Below are positions 13,693-25,169 of a stretch of 64,000 nucleotides of DNA, in pieces (within the stretch, counting starts at the first letter, position 1; every line of letters begins with the position of its first letter). The DNA is from Oehlia diaphana (Eukaryota > Glomeromycota > Glomeromycetes > Glomerales > Glomeraceae), in NCBI GenBank assembly GCA_003833135.1, contig QZLH01000386.1, forward strand, positions 1 to 64,000, written 5' to 3'. Made by a program: the position numbers and the translations under genes. The notes under the pieces are model-generated. The model saw only the letters and a list, made by a program, of their open reading frames with translations. It was not told where the DNA came from and ran no database searches.

Positions 13693-14562
13693 TTGGTAAA
13701 TTAATGTAAAAAATTAGATTAAATAAGCTAATTATATGGCGAGTGTTAGGAAAGCATAGACGTTTGAGTTCGATAGTTATATTAATTTTAATTCTTCTTT
13801 TGACAAAACGTCAATTAAAAAAAAATTCAAAAGTAAAATAGTATCAATAAATAAGAAATTATGTTTACTTATAATCGAGTTTTTCATGTGATATTACGCA
13901 AATTATAACACAATATTACACATACCAAAATTAGTTTAAATTTAAGCGCAATGTTATCTCAGATTTTGTCACATACACGTGTGCATGAAATCGAGGGGTA
14001 GGAACGACACGTATTCCGAAAATTTTTTACTGGTACGTACATAAGCTGCTTGAAATTAGAGGTCAAGAAAGAAATTGGGAATTGATAAATATATATAACA
14101 TATGGGATTTAGTAAGAAGACATAACCAGTACTTCAAATCGGATGACGGAAAGTCACGTGAAGGATCTATGGTCACTAGTGATACTTTTTGAGGAATCAA
14201 TCAGAGTCTGTCTCGTAAGAATGATCATTTAGTAGTGAAATAATTTTTTTGGAAGGGTAGGAAGGGCAGCCATTGCATTGAAATTTTTATTTATAAAACT
14301 AAAGATGCTTATCATGTGAACTATCGCAGATCAAGATCATACTCAAATCTTTTACTAAACACAATTGAAGATGTGTATTTATTGCTTGAAAGATTATACT
14401 CACCACAACCGAAAAACTTTTTTTTCATCAGAACAAACCTGTTTCTAACATTATATAGATGGTTTTTTACCCATTTTTATTCCTTCTAATTTTATTTCTA
14501 TTTCAGTAAAAACTACTGGATTATAGCATTCGGAACTTTTTACAACTTGTCTATGTTTCCGA
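13693..14562. other. Convergent intergenic region
   Basis: 3' flank of the PQ-loop gene (+) and the SmE gene (-). No open frame of interest; one GTCACGTGA site near 14152 and a short poly-T-rich stretch near 14415. Confidence 0.6.
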
Positions 14563-15137
14563 TCAAATACTTTGGATTAAAGTTATATTATCTCCTTTTA
14601 ATAAGATTCGACCTAGAATAAATAAGAAAATATAATGAATATATGAATATTAAAGCTAATTAATGCAGTTGAAGGCATGTTTAATTACCCAATGCATTTC
14701 GAGTTTTTTTCTTGAGATTCACTTCTTCAGCATTGTCAAGTACAAGATTCATAAATTCGTCAAACCCCTAAATGTAAATATATAATTAAAGATTTGTTTA
14801 ATAGATAAAAATAGATGTCAAAAAAGAATTATCAAGTGAATACTACTGACAATAATTTGCCCTTCGATCCTCAAATCTACTTGTTCATATAACCAAATTT
14901 GAACTCTTGTTTTCTGATAAATTTAAAAAAATGTAAGAAATTATGTAACATATTGCAAGATATTTTTAAAAAAAACTTACATTTTGAAGATACTTGAAAA
15001 TCAAGTTCTAAAAAACAAACGTTTTATAAGATCGTATTTATATATATATATTTTTAAATAAAAAAAGTAAAGAAAAAAAATGAAAGTAAACTACTTACTA
15101 TGGGTTGAACCATAATTTTTTGAACTTTAGTAGCCAT
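14563..15137 (-). CDS. SME1: Small nuclear ribonucleoprotein SmE
   Basis: Five exons on the minus strand: 15137-15099, 15007-14981, 14913-14851, 14767-14689, 14612-14563; 85 aa, close to the usual 88-94 aa. The protein begins MATKVQKIMVQPINLIFKYL and carries the Sm1 motif ([25 protein letters not shown] region) and the Sm2 motif ILLKGDNITLI near the C-terminus. SmE is part of the seven-membered Sm ring on U1, U2, U4 and U5 snRNAs. All five exons are shorter than 80 nt, which is why no long open frame marks this gene. Ordinary spliceosomal function is inferred with high confidence from near-complete conservation. Confidence 0.95.
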
Positions 15138-15753
15138 GATTAGTTTATTTATATATTAAGTACGGTTGAGAAGATCTATAGCCAACTATAAAAATTGAAA
15201 GCTAATGTCACGGTGAGATTTTTTGCCGGATAGCCAATCTATATTCCGGATATGAAAACCATTAACTTCCGTATAATTCGATCTGCAACCGAGTGATAGA
15301 TTACCAGGAACCCGGCAAGATTTGGGAATTTTTATGGGTAATGATAAATTGATGGGGAGATGTGTGTGTGGGAGAATTTAAACCAACGTGTAACGAAAAT
15401 ATTATTAACAGTGGAACCTGTTACAACAAGTAATTTTGCCGTCTATGAAATCTATCCGAAAAAAACTTCTGTTCTTCCGGTTAGTTTCGGAGGATCTTTC
15501 CTTTAAAACCGGAAACTTATCCAGTAAAGTAACATTTAGCCAATCCCGCTTACGGAAATTGGCGTCACTCACTTCCTGCTTTTTTATATAAATTAATCAG
15601 TCGATGGATCTTTGGGTTTTTTCCTTGTTGCCCAACATTCCTCCCAAAAAATTTTTTTTCCACAATTCTTACGGTAGATTTTTATTTATTGATACTATTT
15701 TTTTCCCTTGCGGTTGGTTCCCAGCGATATATCCAATTACATAAATCCTACAA
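15138..15753. promoter_or_regulatory. Divergent 5' region, SmE gene / zinc-finger gene
   Basis: 616 bp between the two start codons. It is less AT-rich than most intergenic DNA here and repeats the core CCGGA(A/T) in both orientations (near 15221, 15243, 15477 and 15519). No gene is visible inside it. Confidence 0.5.
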
Positions 15754-17069
15754 ATGCCGGTGTGTACATCCTGCCATCAAACTAAACAAGACGAGGCTTT
15801 TTTCCACAAAAATAAAAAGTGGAAGACATGCCAAAGTTGTATCGAACAAAGGGCTCTCAAGAAACAAAAGACAAAAAGAAAACGCGATGACGACACCGTC
15901 GACGGAGACTCTTTACGAGTTTCTCTTAAAACCGTAGGTCTTATGGATCTAGCGGCTCTCGTCTCTGCTGAAATGCGAGCGTTACTTAGTAACCCACAGC
16001 CGACCGTTCCTGACGGAACTCAAATTTGTTCTTTGAATCTTCGAGTAGCCCTCAATCTCTCTAATGTTATTACTGGTAACGAACACCCTAAAGACGTTGC
16101 CCGTTGGATTGTGGAAGAAATAGAAAGAGCTGACGAATATAACTGGACGTAAGACCATTTTTACTTTTAATATATAACTTAATCATTGGTATAGGCAACT
16201 TAAATATTTTCGACTCTTTGTTGATTCGTTTTTTTTATTCTATATAAAGCTATAATTGTATGAATACCTCAATGCGTCACAAGGACGTTGCAAAGTTTTA
16301 TTACGTTTGCAGCCAGTCCGTTGTCGCCATGAAGGAATACAAGGAAGGTTCAAATAGGAAACGAATGGAGAGATTTCCTTGTCAAGGGAAAATGCAAATG
16401 AAGATTGATATGCCTGCATCTGAAGCAATGTTGGAAATTCATCACGGTCTTCTTCATAATAGACCAGTTTCTAATTCTGACATTAGCGATGAATGCAGGA
16501 AGGAAATCGAAGAAAACACTCATTTGAATCCTATTCAACTACGCCAATTACTGAGAAGCAAAGGCATTATGAAAAATTATACTCCTCGACAAATTCATTC
16601 ATATTGGGAAAAATGTGCTATCAATAAACACCCAGATCTTTTTCGTCAGTACTCCGTTATTCCTGTTAATACTCCTAATATTCCTGGAATTACATCTACA
16701 AGCACACCGACACAAGACCGCAACTCTAATACTTCTTTTACCATTTTACCTTATGGGGCTACCGGTTTACAAACTTCTATTGTAAATAATCCTCCTTCAC
16801 AAAATCCTATGCAGAAGGGTGTAGTCGATCAAATTCAAAAATTTGGCAACCAATCATTTAATCACGATGAATTTGTAGAATATGTCACTAAAATGGAGCA
16901 ATTTGCAAAGAGAGTTAGAAATCAATTGGATCGACGGAATTATCTCTGGTTGGATACTGTAAAGATATTGACTGCTGGTGTAATTGAAATGGAGAATGAC
17001 ATAGAGGAATTGGAGAGACAACGAGCTAGTGAAAGAGCTACCAAACCATGGACAATTCATTATAAATAA
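15754..17069 (+). CDS. Zinc-finger protein with a FLYWCH/GCM-like domain
   Basis: Two exons, 15754-16148 and 16250-17069, joined in phase 2; 404 aa. The N-terminus is a four-cysteine ribbon (CTSCHQTK ... CQSC) followed by a KRKRDDD basic patch. Residues ~140-205 read as a C2-H2-like module: YNCMNTSMRHKDVAKFYYVC, then FPCQGKMQMKID and IHHGLLHNRP. This spacing resembles the FLYWCH/WRKY-GCM1 zinc fingers found in transposase-derived regulators. A conserved-looking stretch LNPIQLRQLLRSKGI ... TPRQIHSYWEK follows, then a low-complexity linker and a C-terminal coiled coil with EMENDIEELERQR. DNA binding is likely; it may be a host regulator derived from a transposon. No transposase catalytic domain is visible. 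Exact family is uncertain. Confidence 0.7.
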
Positions 17070-17393
17070 TAGTATTTGGAAACCAACTTTTTTTTTATTT
17101 TTCTCTCTTCTTTGCATATTGAATATTTTTATGATTTTTGTATCAAAGTTTTTTCTAACGGATTAAATTACATAGCTTATACTGAAAAGAAAGGGTGATT
17201 TATTTATATGTAATACGTTTTCACATGTTCGTGGGTTTCCAAAAGTTGGTTTTTTGAAATATAATATTATAACAACACCTTAAGTTCGAAAATTATTTTC
17301 TTTGAACATATTTTTTATTACTAAAAGCTAAGATTTATTCCTACCCTTTACTTTTCAATTAAATTAATAATAAGAATTAAGAATTTATAGTAT
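17070..17393. other. Convergent 3' intergenic region
   Basis: 324 bp between the stop codons of the zinc-finger gene (+) and the WKF gene (-). AT-rich, nothing else seen. Confidence 0.6.
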
Positions 17394-18393
17394 TTACGAA
17401 AGTACTCTCACTACTGCTTTTGCCCTATTTAATTTGATTTGTTCCTTTCTTTTTTCATTGTCATCTTTTTGATCTGTTGTTTCATCGTCCTTCTGTTCAT
17501 ATTCAAGCCTATTGATCATATCCTGAGCCATTTCAAGTGTTCTCTAATTAAGTTCATGCAAAAAAAATAATAATAATATTTTATTTTTTGTTGTTAACTA
17601 AGAAAAATTATATTACAGTTATAAACTTACATCACGCGACTGTCCTAATAATTCCGCGATATAATCCAAAAATAATTCGAAAAAATCTTCCGAAAGCTAT
17701 ATCAATCATAGATTTGAAATAATTTTAACTGGATATTGATTTTCGAGAATATTACAACAATATTATGGCAATAACTCACTAAATCTTCACTATATGCGTT
17801 TTTAAGCAGCCAAATTTGACGTATTTTTTGAAATTTCCATTGTTCTTTGCAGTAACGCCAATTTATAAGATATTTTAACCCTAAAAAAAATCTCAGTAAT
17901 TAATATAATATCAAAGAAAAAAAAAATGTATCATTAACGCACCTGCTTTGACAGTTTGTGTAAATTCTTCTGGTATCTTCAGTTTGGTTTGTTCAATTGC
18001 TAATACCGAATTTAAATCATTTTTCTTATTATTTTCCAATGGAAGTTGTATAGAAAAATTTTCACTTTCATTACGATCACTATCTATTTCATCAGTTATC
18101 TTTTCATAATTAACCTTTTGTTTTTTCTTTCTGTGTATATCTTTTTTTTCTTTCTTTCTCTCTTCTCTTGTTACTTTATCTTTATTCTTGTGTTTTTTTC
18201 TTTTCTTTTTAATTTCGAACGAATCATCATGTGAAGCATTTTTATTTTTTTTGATTTTTTCGTTTTCTTCAGTTTTAGAAGAGTACTCTAAAGGTACTGT
18301 AACAGAAGAATTTCTAAGTGACAGTAGTTTCTTCCATTTCGGAACGCGTTTCTGTGTTTTTTCATTAGTTCGGCCCTGGTCAAAGTTAGACAT
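17394..18393 (-). CDS. WKF-domain protein (C7orf50-like, probably nucleolar)
   Basis: Four exons on the minus strand: 18393-17943, 17880-17780, 17696-17631, 17543-17394; 255 aa. The first 120 residues are lysine-rich and low in complexity (EIKKKRKKHKNKDK and RKKEKKDIHRKKKQK), suggesting nuclear/nucleolar targeting. Exon 2 encodes LKYLINWRYCKEQWKFQKIR, containing the W-K-F signature, followed by IWLLKNAY. The remaining helices (FFELFLDYIAELLGQSRD) fit the WKF domain of human C7orf50. The molecular function of this family is not established; ribosome biogenesis is a common guess. The first true ATG is at 18393. Confidence 0.85.
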
Positions 18394-18679
18394 AATACCC
18401 TTCAAAATCTTCCAATTTTTTTAAAAATAAGAACATCTCGGAATTCGGGAAATTAATATAACACGTGGTCTGATCGGATATGTGAGAGATTTGTAATGGA
18501 AATCATACCTATTGCCAGATACAGAAGTTTTCACAGCTATAAAAGTTCGGTCAACGTCCGAAAAAAAAATAATAAATAATAATATTAAAAAAAAATAAAT
18601 AAATTGAGTCGTACTCTATAGAGATTTGTCGAGATTTATATATATACATAATTTTTTTATTTAATCTTTTAAGAACATA
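18394..18679. promoter_or_regulatory. Divergent promoter region, WKF gene / ARL1
   Basis: 286 bp between start codons. Contains ACACGTGGT near 18462 and CGGA-type motifs. The T- and A-rich tracts near 18570-18660 are close to the ARL1 start. Confidence 0.5.
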
Positions 18680-19937
18680 ATGGGTAAGTATCAAGTTATC
18701 TTCAATAAAGTTATGAAATCCAAGTTTTTCCTCTTTCATCAACATACCCTCTAAGCTAATTTCAGTGTGGACTCCCTGGTTTCCTGTCTCTTTCTAACCA
18801 GGTGCAATACTTAGTCGAGTGTTAGGAAGGCTATGGGGTGAAAAAGAAGTACGAATACTTATTTTAGGTTTAGACGGTGCTGGAAAAACAACAATACTAT
18901 ATCGATTACAGGCATGTTATTTTTTTAGTTGTTTCTCTTTTTTTTAATAACGTTTAAATGTTTAATGCATTATATATTTATCAGAGGATGTAAAGAGCAT
19001 TAAACTAAAATTTTCCTTGTTTGATTCATTTTTGAGATTCATTATACTTCATGTTAATAGGCATAAGTTCTAATTATTTTATTAATCTTCATTTATTTTT
19101 AGATCGGAGAAGTAGTGACAACCATTCCAAGTAAGTTGGATCAAAAATTCAAATTTGAGACTATGGAATGCTAATATGAAAATTTTTTGATCTGCAGCTA
19201 TTGGCTTTAATGTAGAAACTGTAACATATAAGAATATTAAATTTCAAGGTGAATTGTGTTTTATGTATTTATGCGTATATATGTACTATCATTACGTATG
19301 TTTGTACTAAAGAATTTTTAAATTTATTTCATTGTTAGTATGGGATCTAGGAGGTAACATATTCTAATTCAATTAAGTGATTTTGTGGTTAATTTTCCTT
19401 TATAATTAGATTAATCTATAAATTATCTATCTATTATATTATAATCTTCTCAATAAGGACAAACAAGTATAAGGTATGGTTAATTATTATCCTAATATTT
19501 GTTACGTATTGCAACTTTTACCATTCTAATATTATTTTATTATTGAAGGCCATATTGGCGCTGTTATTATGCAAACACCGACGCAGTTATATATGTTGTA
19601 GATTCGGTAGATCGTGACCGTATGAGTACTTCAAAAGAGGAACTTCATGCAATGCTTGATGAGGAAGAATTGCGCGATGCTGCGTTGCTGGTTTTTGCCA
19701 ATAAACAGGATATGGTAGGCGCAATGTCCGCAGCTGAAGTATCAGATGCATTAGGTTTAGGAACATTAAAGAATAGACAATGGAGTATTTATAAAACAAG
19801 TGCTGTAAAAGGCGATGGCTTAACGGAAGGATTAGATTGGTAAGTATTTAATAATGTCCTATTTAATAAATGATTTAATATTAAAATTTTTAATATTTTA
19901 CAGGTTGGTCAATATTATTAGAGGCAACGAACAATAA
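18680..19937 (+). CDS. ARL1: ARF-like GTPase ARL1
   Basis: Eight exons: 18680-18683, 18802-18911, 19103-19130, 19198-19248, 19339-19353, 19458-19473, 19549-19839, 19904-19937; 182 aa, as expected. The protein starts MG, the N-myristoylation site. G-boxes are GLDGAGKTT (P-loop), TIGFNVETV (switch I Thr), [11 protein letters not shown] (G3/switch II), NKQD (G4) and TSA (G5). [20 protein letters not shown] is closer to ARL1 than to ARF1 or ARL2/3. ARL1 recruits GRIP-domain golgins to the trans-Golgi. The first exon encodes only the start codon plus one base. The WDLGG segment sits on exons of 15 and 16 nt. Intron 2 has a GC donor (CAG|GCATGT). Confidence 0.95.
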
Positions 19938-21393
19938 GATATTAAATAGTATCATTATTGAAATTCTGAACTTTTTTTATTACATCAATTAGATTTATTT
20001 TTTTAGTTTTGGATACTGTATAAATTTACTATTTTGATTTAATTAGCTTTTTGGATATAAAAAAATAACATTGCTCATGGTTAATAGAAATTTTTACGTC
20101 ATTTTCTTAAAATTTGTGTACATTCCTTAATACTATAATATTGTTTAATTAATTATTTTTTTTTTTTTTAAACATCTCGTTATTTAACTAGTTATCTAAA
20201 CTTATGTGTTTTTATTGTAATATAAAGTCGGTTCAGTTTTGAATTTGTCTATGGTAGTTTTAATTATTATATGATCTCTTCAAATTATATATAATAATAT
20301 AAATAATCAATTTAATAATTAAAAGGTGCATTATAAAAATTATTAAATATGATAATTATCAAATATTTGATAACTCATTTCTATATCATTTTTTATATTT
20401 TTTTGTTATAAAAAATTTCAAGATAAATATTCATAATTCATATCTCATTTTATAATAATCTAAAATAAATGTTATATGAAAATTTTTCTACACACTTATT
20501 AGTGTATACTATGAAAAAAATTTTATAAAACTTTCTAAAATAAAAATTTTATGTATATATTAATAGAATCTCAAGCAATATACAGTATATACAGTTAATA
20601 ATAAGAAAGGTCAAAAATTTTATAATAGCTCTACAAACATGTAACTTTATAAATTATCCAAAAATAAGCAATCAAATCATATAACCTTATAAATTTTTTT
20701 AATACGAAAAATCACAATAAAATATATATTTTATTTTTCATTTTACCAATTACTTTGCAATATACAATTTAACATTTCATTATTTTACAATAATAAAAAT
20801 ATTTATCATATTTCTTTTTATTTTCTATTAGCTTTAGTATATTATTATCAATTAAAACTTTTGTTTCAAAAATATAAAATAGTTAAAATTTTGCACTGGC
20901 CAAATTTATAATGTCGGCCAGAATTAAGAATCTTATGACAAAGTCACAAGTCATAAGTCAAATGACAAATGACTTATGTAAGTCATATAGGTCATATGAT
21001 GTCATGTGTTGAATACTGACTAATCAATCAGATCAAATTTTTTCCAAATTCATCCATTCGTGCTACTCTTTTCAACCCGACTGATCGAAGAGGTAAGCGA
21101 ATTTCTTTCCTGATCACGCTATACATATTTGCCAATAATACAGATTACTTATTTAATCTTGTGCTTTTCTTTCTTGCTTCCCCCCAAAAAACACATTTCA
21201 CGTTATTGTAGCCCCAGCGAAAGATTATAAATTTATTATTGATAATAAAAGTGGATTTGACCTCAAAGCAAGACTTCATTGAGTTAGTTTTATAAATCCC
21301 GTCAAAATATTAGACGTAAAGTGAATGATACTTTGCATTAGTTGATTATGAATAATTCATTGAACCAACACATAATCTTGCTTTTTAGGCCAT
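19938..21393. other. Gene-free, extremely AT-rich region with a repeat end
   Basis: No supported gene. From 20880 there is a 'ggccagaattaa' repeat terminus (20916-20927) followed by iterations of 'aagtcat' and 'tcatatga'. The 33 nt at 20980-21012 recur nearly identically at 62853-62885. Confidence 0.6.
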
Positions 21394-21780
21394 GGATCAT
21401 ACACCGATATTATAGATAGTTTACCAACACCATCAAAGCTGGTGAACACTACGAGTGGTACAGGCATAACAATCACCGACCATCAACAGCTACAAACGCT
21501 CGGTTTTTGAGGACCCCTGCAAGGAAGACCCAGAACGCGAAGATAATGCCTTCACTTACAATTTCTGCCGATAGATTTTATATTAGTGAAGAAGCTCGTC
21601 GAAATGTAGCGAATCAATTATTATCTGACTAGCTGAAAGGAGAAATCAATAAAGTGGTTGAAAATATTTTGCTTTATTCAGGATATGTGCATGGAGACTT
21701 GCGTAAGGAAAACATCCTAGCTTGTCGAAACAAATCTGCATTACTATACAGTATATCGAATTACAACCTTTAGCGGTTGT
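21394..21780 (+). pseudogene. Kinase-like gene relic
   Basis: One reading frame from about 21561 contains GYVHGDLRKENIL (about 21678-21720), a recognisable kinase-like catalytic loop of the HGDLR..N type, preceded by a helix-like stretch SEEARRNVANQLLSD. An in-frame TAG at 21630-21632 breaks it, and no DFG-like segment follows before stops. Upstream sequence to 21394 has open stretches in two frames with a stop, so exon boundaries are unclear. Related kinase-like domains form the tail of some Crinkler proteins, and one lies next door in the opposite orientation. Probably a decayed copy; low certainty on extent. Confidence 0.45.
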
Positions 21781-22529
21781 AATATTATAAACGTAAGCTG
21801 TAAATTGGCTGTAAATATTACACTATTTTGGTTAGCTAAAAGATGGTAATTCTGATTTACAACCATTATATTTATTTGACTTTTGGACTTACAACTATTT
21901 ATGGAGACCAACATTAATTAATCTGTTTGTTTAAATGATCTTTTAATCAAACAAACGCGGGTCAATTTCACTGTATGTCGTTTAAAGCAAGTAAAAATTT
22001 TGTTACTGCCAGCATAATGTATCAGAATAATCTTTCTATTGTACAGTAATAACGTTTATATCTTATGTTAAATCCTTAACAAACATCTCATCATATCACA
22101 CCTTCATGTGATTCTTATTTTGCCTGTGATTTTTTAGCATCCGCCTTCCCTTATACATTTGAAACTCCATAAGAACACCAAAATAAAAGGCAAAAAAAAG
22201 GGCAGCCAAAAGGCTGACGTCAAGCTAAAAAACAATTTAGTTCCAACATATATATGTCTTTAGTATATCACTATAAATACTATAAATATCAAATATGATT
22301 TTAACATGCTATATATGTCACTATTAATTTAAATATTTACTACTCCAGTTGATGCATTTATTTTACAAAATAATAAAAATAATAAAGATGCGATTTACAT
22401 TGCATATTAATTTTTTATTTGTTTTGTATTACATCATTTTGATACCCAAATATGATAGTAAAAATCTAGAAAGTCTTACAACTACGAAAATACACTAATA
22501 CTGTAATTCCTATGCTAAACATTTTATCT
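21781..22529. other. Gene-free region between the kinase-like relic and the Crinkler gene
   Basis: AT-rich, with palindromic 'acaacctttagcggttgtaat' near 21763-21783 and nothing resembling a gene. It is the 3' flank of the minus-strand Crinkler gene. Confidence 0.5.
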
Positions 22530-24539
22530 TTACATATCGCTAAACCAATCGTCATCAATAGCATCCGCTGCAGATGGTCTTTCATTATGATTTTGTTGTG
22601 TCAATCTATCCCGAAAATTTCTAGCACTTTCAGAAAGCTGAATTCGATTAATTCTCGGATCGTCCAAAAGGTTCCAGATATCACCTGCTGCTCGGCATGG
22701 ATCGGTGGATCGGATTCCACACCTCTATATTTCGGAGCCGCAATATTTAATGTAGGTGTACTATAACAAAATAGTAAAAATTAGTTAATAATATTTGATA
22801 CACGCCAAATAAGCCCATTAATCTATCATTATTACCTTCGGTTACCTCTTCCGATTGGAGCAGCTTCTTCGAAGTCAATTAAAACCCAACTATTATCTGT
22901 AAGTCTCATGATGTTTTCCCAACGAATGTCCCGATGAACAATCTCATTTGCGTGAAGGATCATTACAACTTTAAGTACACCCCATATAGCATATCGCAGC
23001 TCATCTTCATCTTTAGGAATTGTCATATATCCAACTGGTCCAAATATTAAATATATCCATCTTGTAAGAAATTTTGATTCAAGTAACTTATAATTATTTA
23101 ATTTTGGAAAAATGTTGTAAAAATATTTAAGGAAATTTTTATAGGCGGGCTCTCGGTTCTCTATATGTACTTATGTACTTTTTTATTACTTTTTGGGGTT
23201 TATTGTGACGGTGGTATCATTTCTTTGGTGATCACTTCATATAACTTTATCTCCGGATGTTGTATATACTGCCTGTGATCCCCAAGTCCGAATAATCCGA
23301 ATAGCATTGATTGTATATTGAAGTGCCTTAAAGTTATTCATTCGATTTGAAGTTCCAAGATTTATAGTGTTACCAATTCTCACACGTACTGGTACATTGT
23401 TGTTGTTCGGATAATAATAGTAAAATTGCAATTTTATACCGGCTGCTACAAAAGTCATAACAAATGGCAATCTACCAAAGGCAAGTGGATTCCAAAAGTC
23501 AAAATATCCATCTAATTGTCTTTCTGCATCTTTCAATCTAATATCAAGGTCTTTCTCCTCGCCTATCATAAAAAGCACGTTCTTATAATAGATTGCCATA
23601 TCTGGTCGATCTCTCGGAAGTTCTGTGGTAGTGGTTGAAGTCCTGTTACGATCCAAATCTAAATCACAACAATTCTCTACATATTCTTGGGCAAGTTCAA
23701 TAATTTTCTTAATATGAATTTCAATATTTCCCGAAGTTGTTGCCTCCCCACCAAGAATTTGTTTAAATGATGTGCCCATAACTTCACTAACAATCACTTA
23801 ATCTAGGAGAATAAATAGAGCTTGAAATATGTCTTCAATTACGTCAGTATAGCCCGTAACAAAACCAGGAATATACGGCAATTTAGGTGGTAGTTTTGCC
23901 GAAAGGAACTGCTCAACATTAGTACAATCAATTCAGTATCAAAGGGACACAAGAGCTCATTTAAAAAATCTGTTGTTCTATCTAAGATAGAGATAGTTAA
24001 AATGTGAGTTAGCTGTTAACATTAAAGTTCAAGTCTAGATCTAAAACATCAAACCTTCGAGCTTTGTCCTTTTGTTTGGAAAGTCAGAGGCTAAAAACAA
24101 GATCAATTACATAAGCATCAAATAAAGGAACACTATATTTTGTTACTGCAAATTTCTTGTTCAAGAGGCAAACCATTGAGAGACACTTACCACTGGGGAC
24201 TATGAAGATATGAATTTAATTTGGCTTAGGTTTTTTATCATCTTTAAAATATTCTTTAAGTGCGTACGCAGGTTCCATCATCGTGCCGATTTTTTTAATC
24301 TCATCTTTGGTATAAATTGTATCTTTAAAGCTCTTAAGGTCGAGTTCGACTTTCCAAATATCCATTTTGGCCAACCCTTGAAGTTCTTCTTCGCAAAGGA
24401 GAAGTTTTTTAAAGCTTGCAACGGTCAAAGCATCAGAGTTGACTTGAACACCATTGATTTCAGAGTATTCGCCGATGTACGTAGTGATAACATCTTTAGA
24501 AGTTCGTTCTAGTACCAAACAGTTTAATGATAATGACAT
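22530..24539 (-). pseudogene. Crinkler-type (CRN) effector gene with kinase-like tail, interrupted
   Basis: Reading on the minus strand, 24539-24216 encodes the ubiquitin-like N-terminal header typical of glomeromycotan Crinklers (SFKKLLLCEEELQGLAKMD and YALKEYF are diagnostic blocks). The frame stops directly after KPKPN, where homologues continue. The following stretch looks coding but is interrupted again near 23917. A central open frame, 23797-23237, has a central domain with GEEKDLDIRLKDAERQL and ends in a stop. From about 23130 to 22832 a kinase-like domain is visible, with IVHRDIRWENI as catalytic loop and VLIDFEEAAP in place of DFG. The last segment (DIWNLLDDPRINRI to 22530) is in a shifted frame relative to the preceding exon, around 22690-22700. 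Crinklers are modular host-acting proteins, best known from oomycetes. I count at least three disruptions, so this copy is probably non-functional unless splicing bypasses them. Confidence 0.72.
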
Positions 24540-25169
24540 TTTGTTTCTGTAAAAGCGATAAGTTCTTTAGAGAAGTCTAAGGTATATATATACTTTATAT
24601 ACTTTTCTGGATACATCGTGACTGATTGACTCTTGCATAAAACTTTTGGTGGCATGTTGTGGCGTAATACAGCAAAAAATTAATAAGTATAGTAGTAAAA
24701 AAGTAATTATCAGTACAAGAAATTTATCATTGACTAATTCTCAGGGTATTTATTGAAGAAGTGAATTACGTTACGTAATTTTTCAGTCGTACGAATGGCC
24801 GAATTTGATTAATGTGGCAATACAGAAAACAAAGCGTAGTAACCCTGTGCGATGTGAGATTCTCACGTTATGATGTGAGCGAAGCGACTCAGAGTTTGCA
24901 AATATCTATTTTTTTTGTTCAGGAATTTCGAGGCTTATTAGGCGGAACATAAAGATTTACTAAGGTCAATATTGTTAATTGAGATATTGTGTTAGTGTAT
25001 GAACCGAACACTAGTGTGGTTTGAAACTTTGTAAATATCATCGAATCGAATCATGTAAATTATTTCTGTATCAATAAAGCCATATTTAACAGTGAGGCAT
25101 TGCCTCATTTATATCTATGCTGACGAACTTTTGAATTATTATATCTTATATAAAAAATTATTATCGAAC
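24540..25169. other. Gene-free spacer
   Basis: No coding sequence supported. The GC content around 24840-25110 is higher than the average gap, and a short palindrome 'gtgaggcattgcctcat' occurs at about 25092-25109. Confidence 0.5.
24575..24605 (-). promoter_or_regulatory. TATA-rich element upstream of the Crinkler gene
   Basis: A run of TATATATA-type sequence lies 40-65 bp upstream of the Crinkler start on the minus strand, a plausible core promoter. Based on position only. Confidence 0.35.

Noticed and set aside
22512..22766. 84-aa plus-strand frame
   Set aside because: It is the antisense shadow of the Crinkler tail exon.
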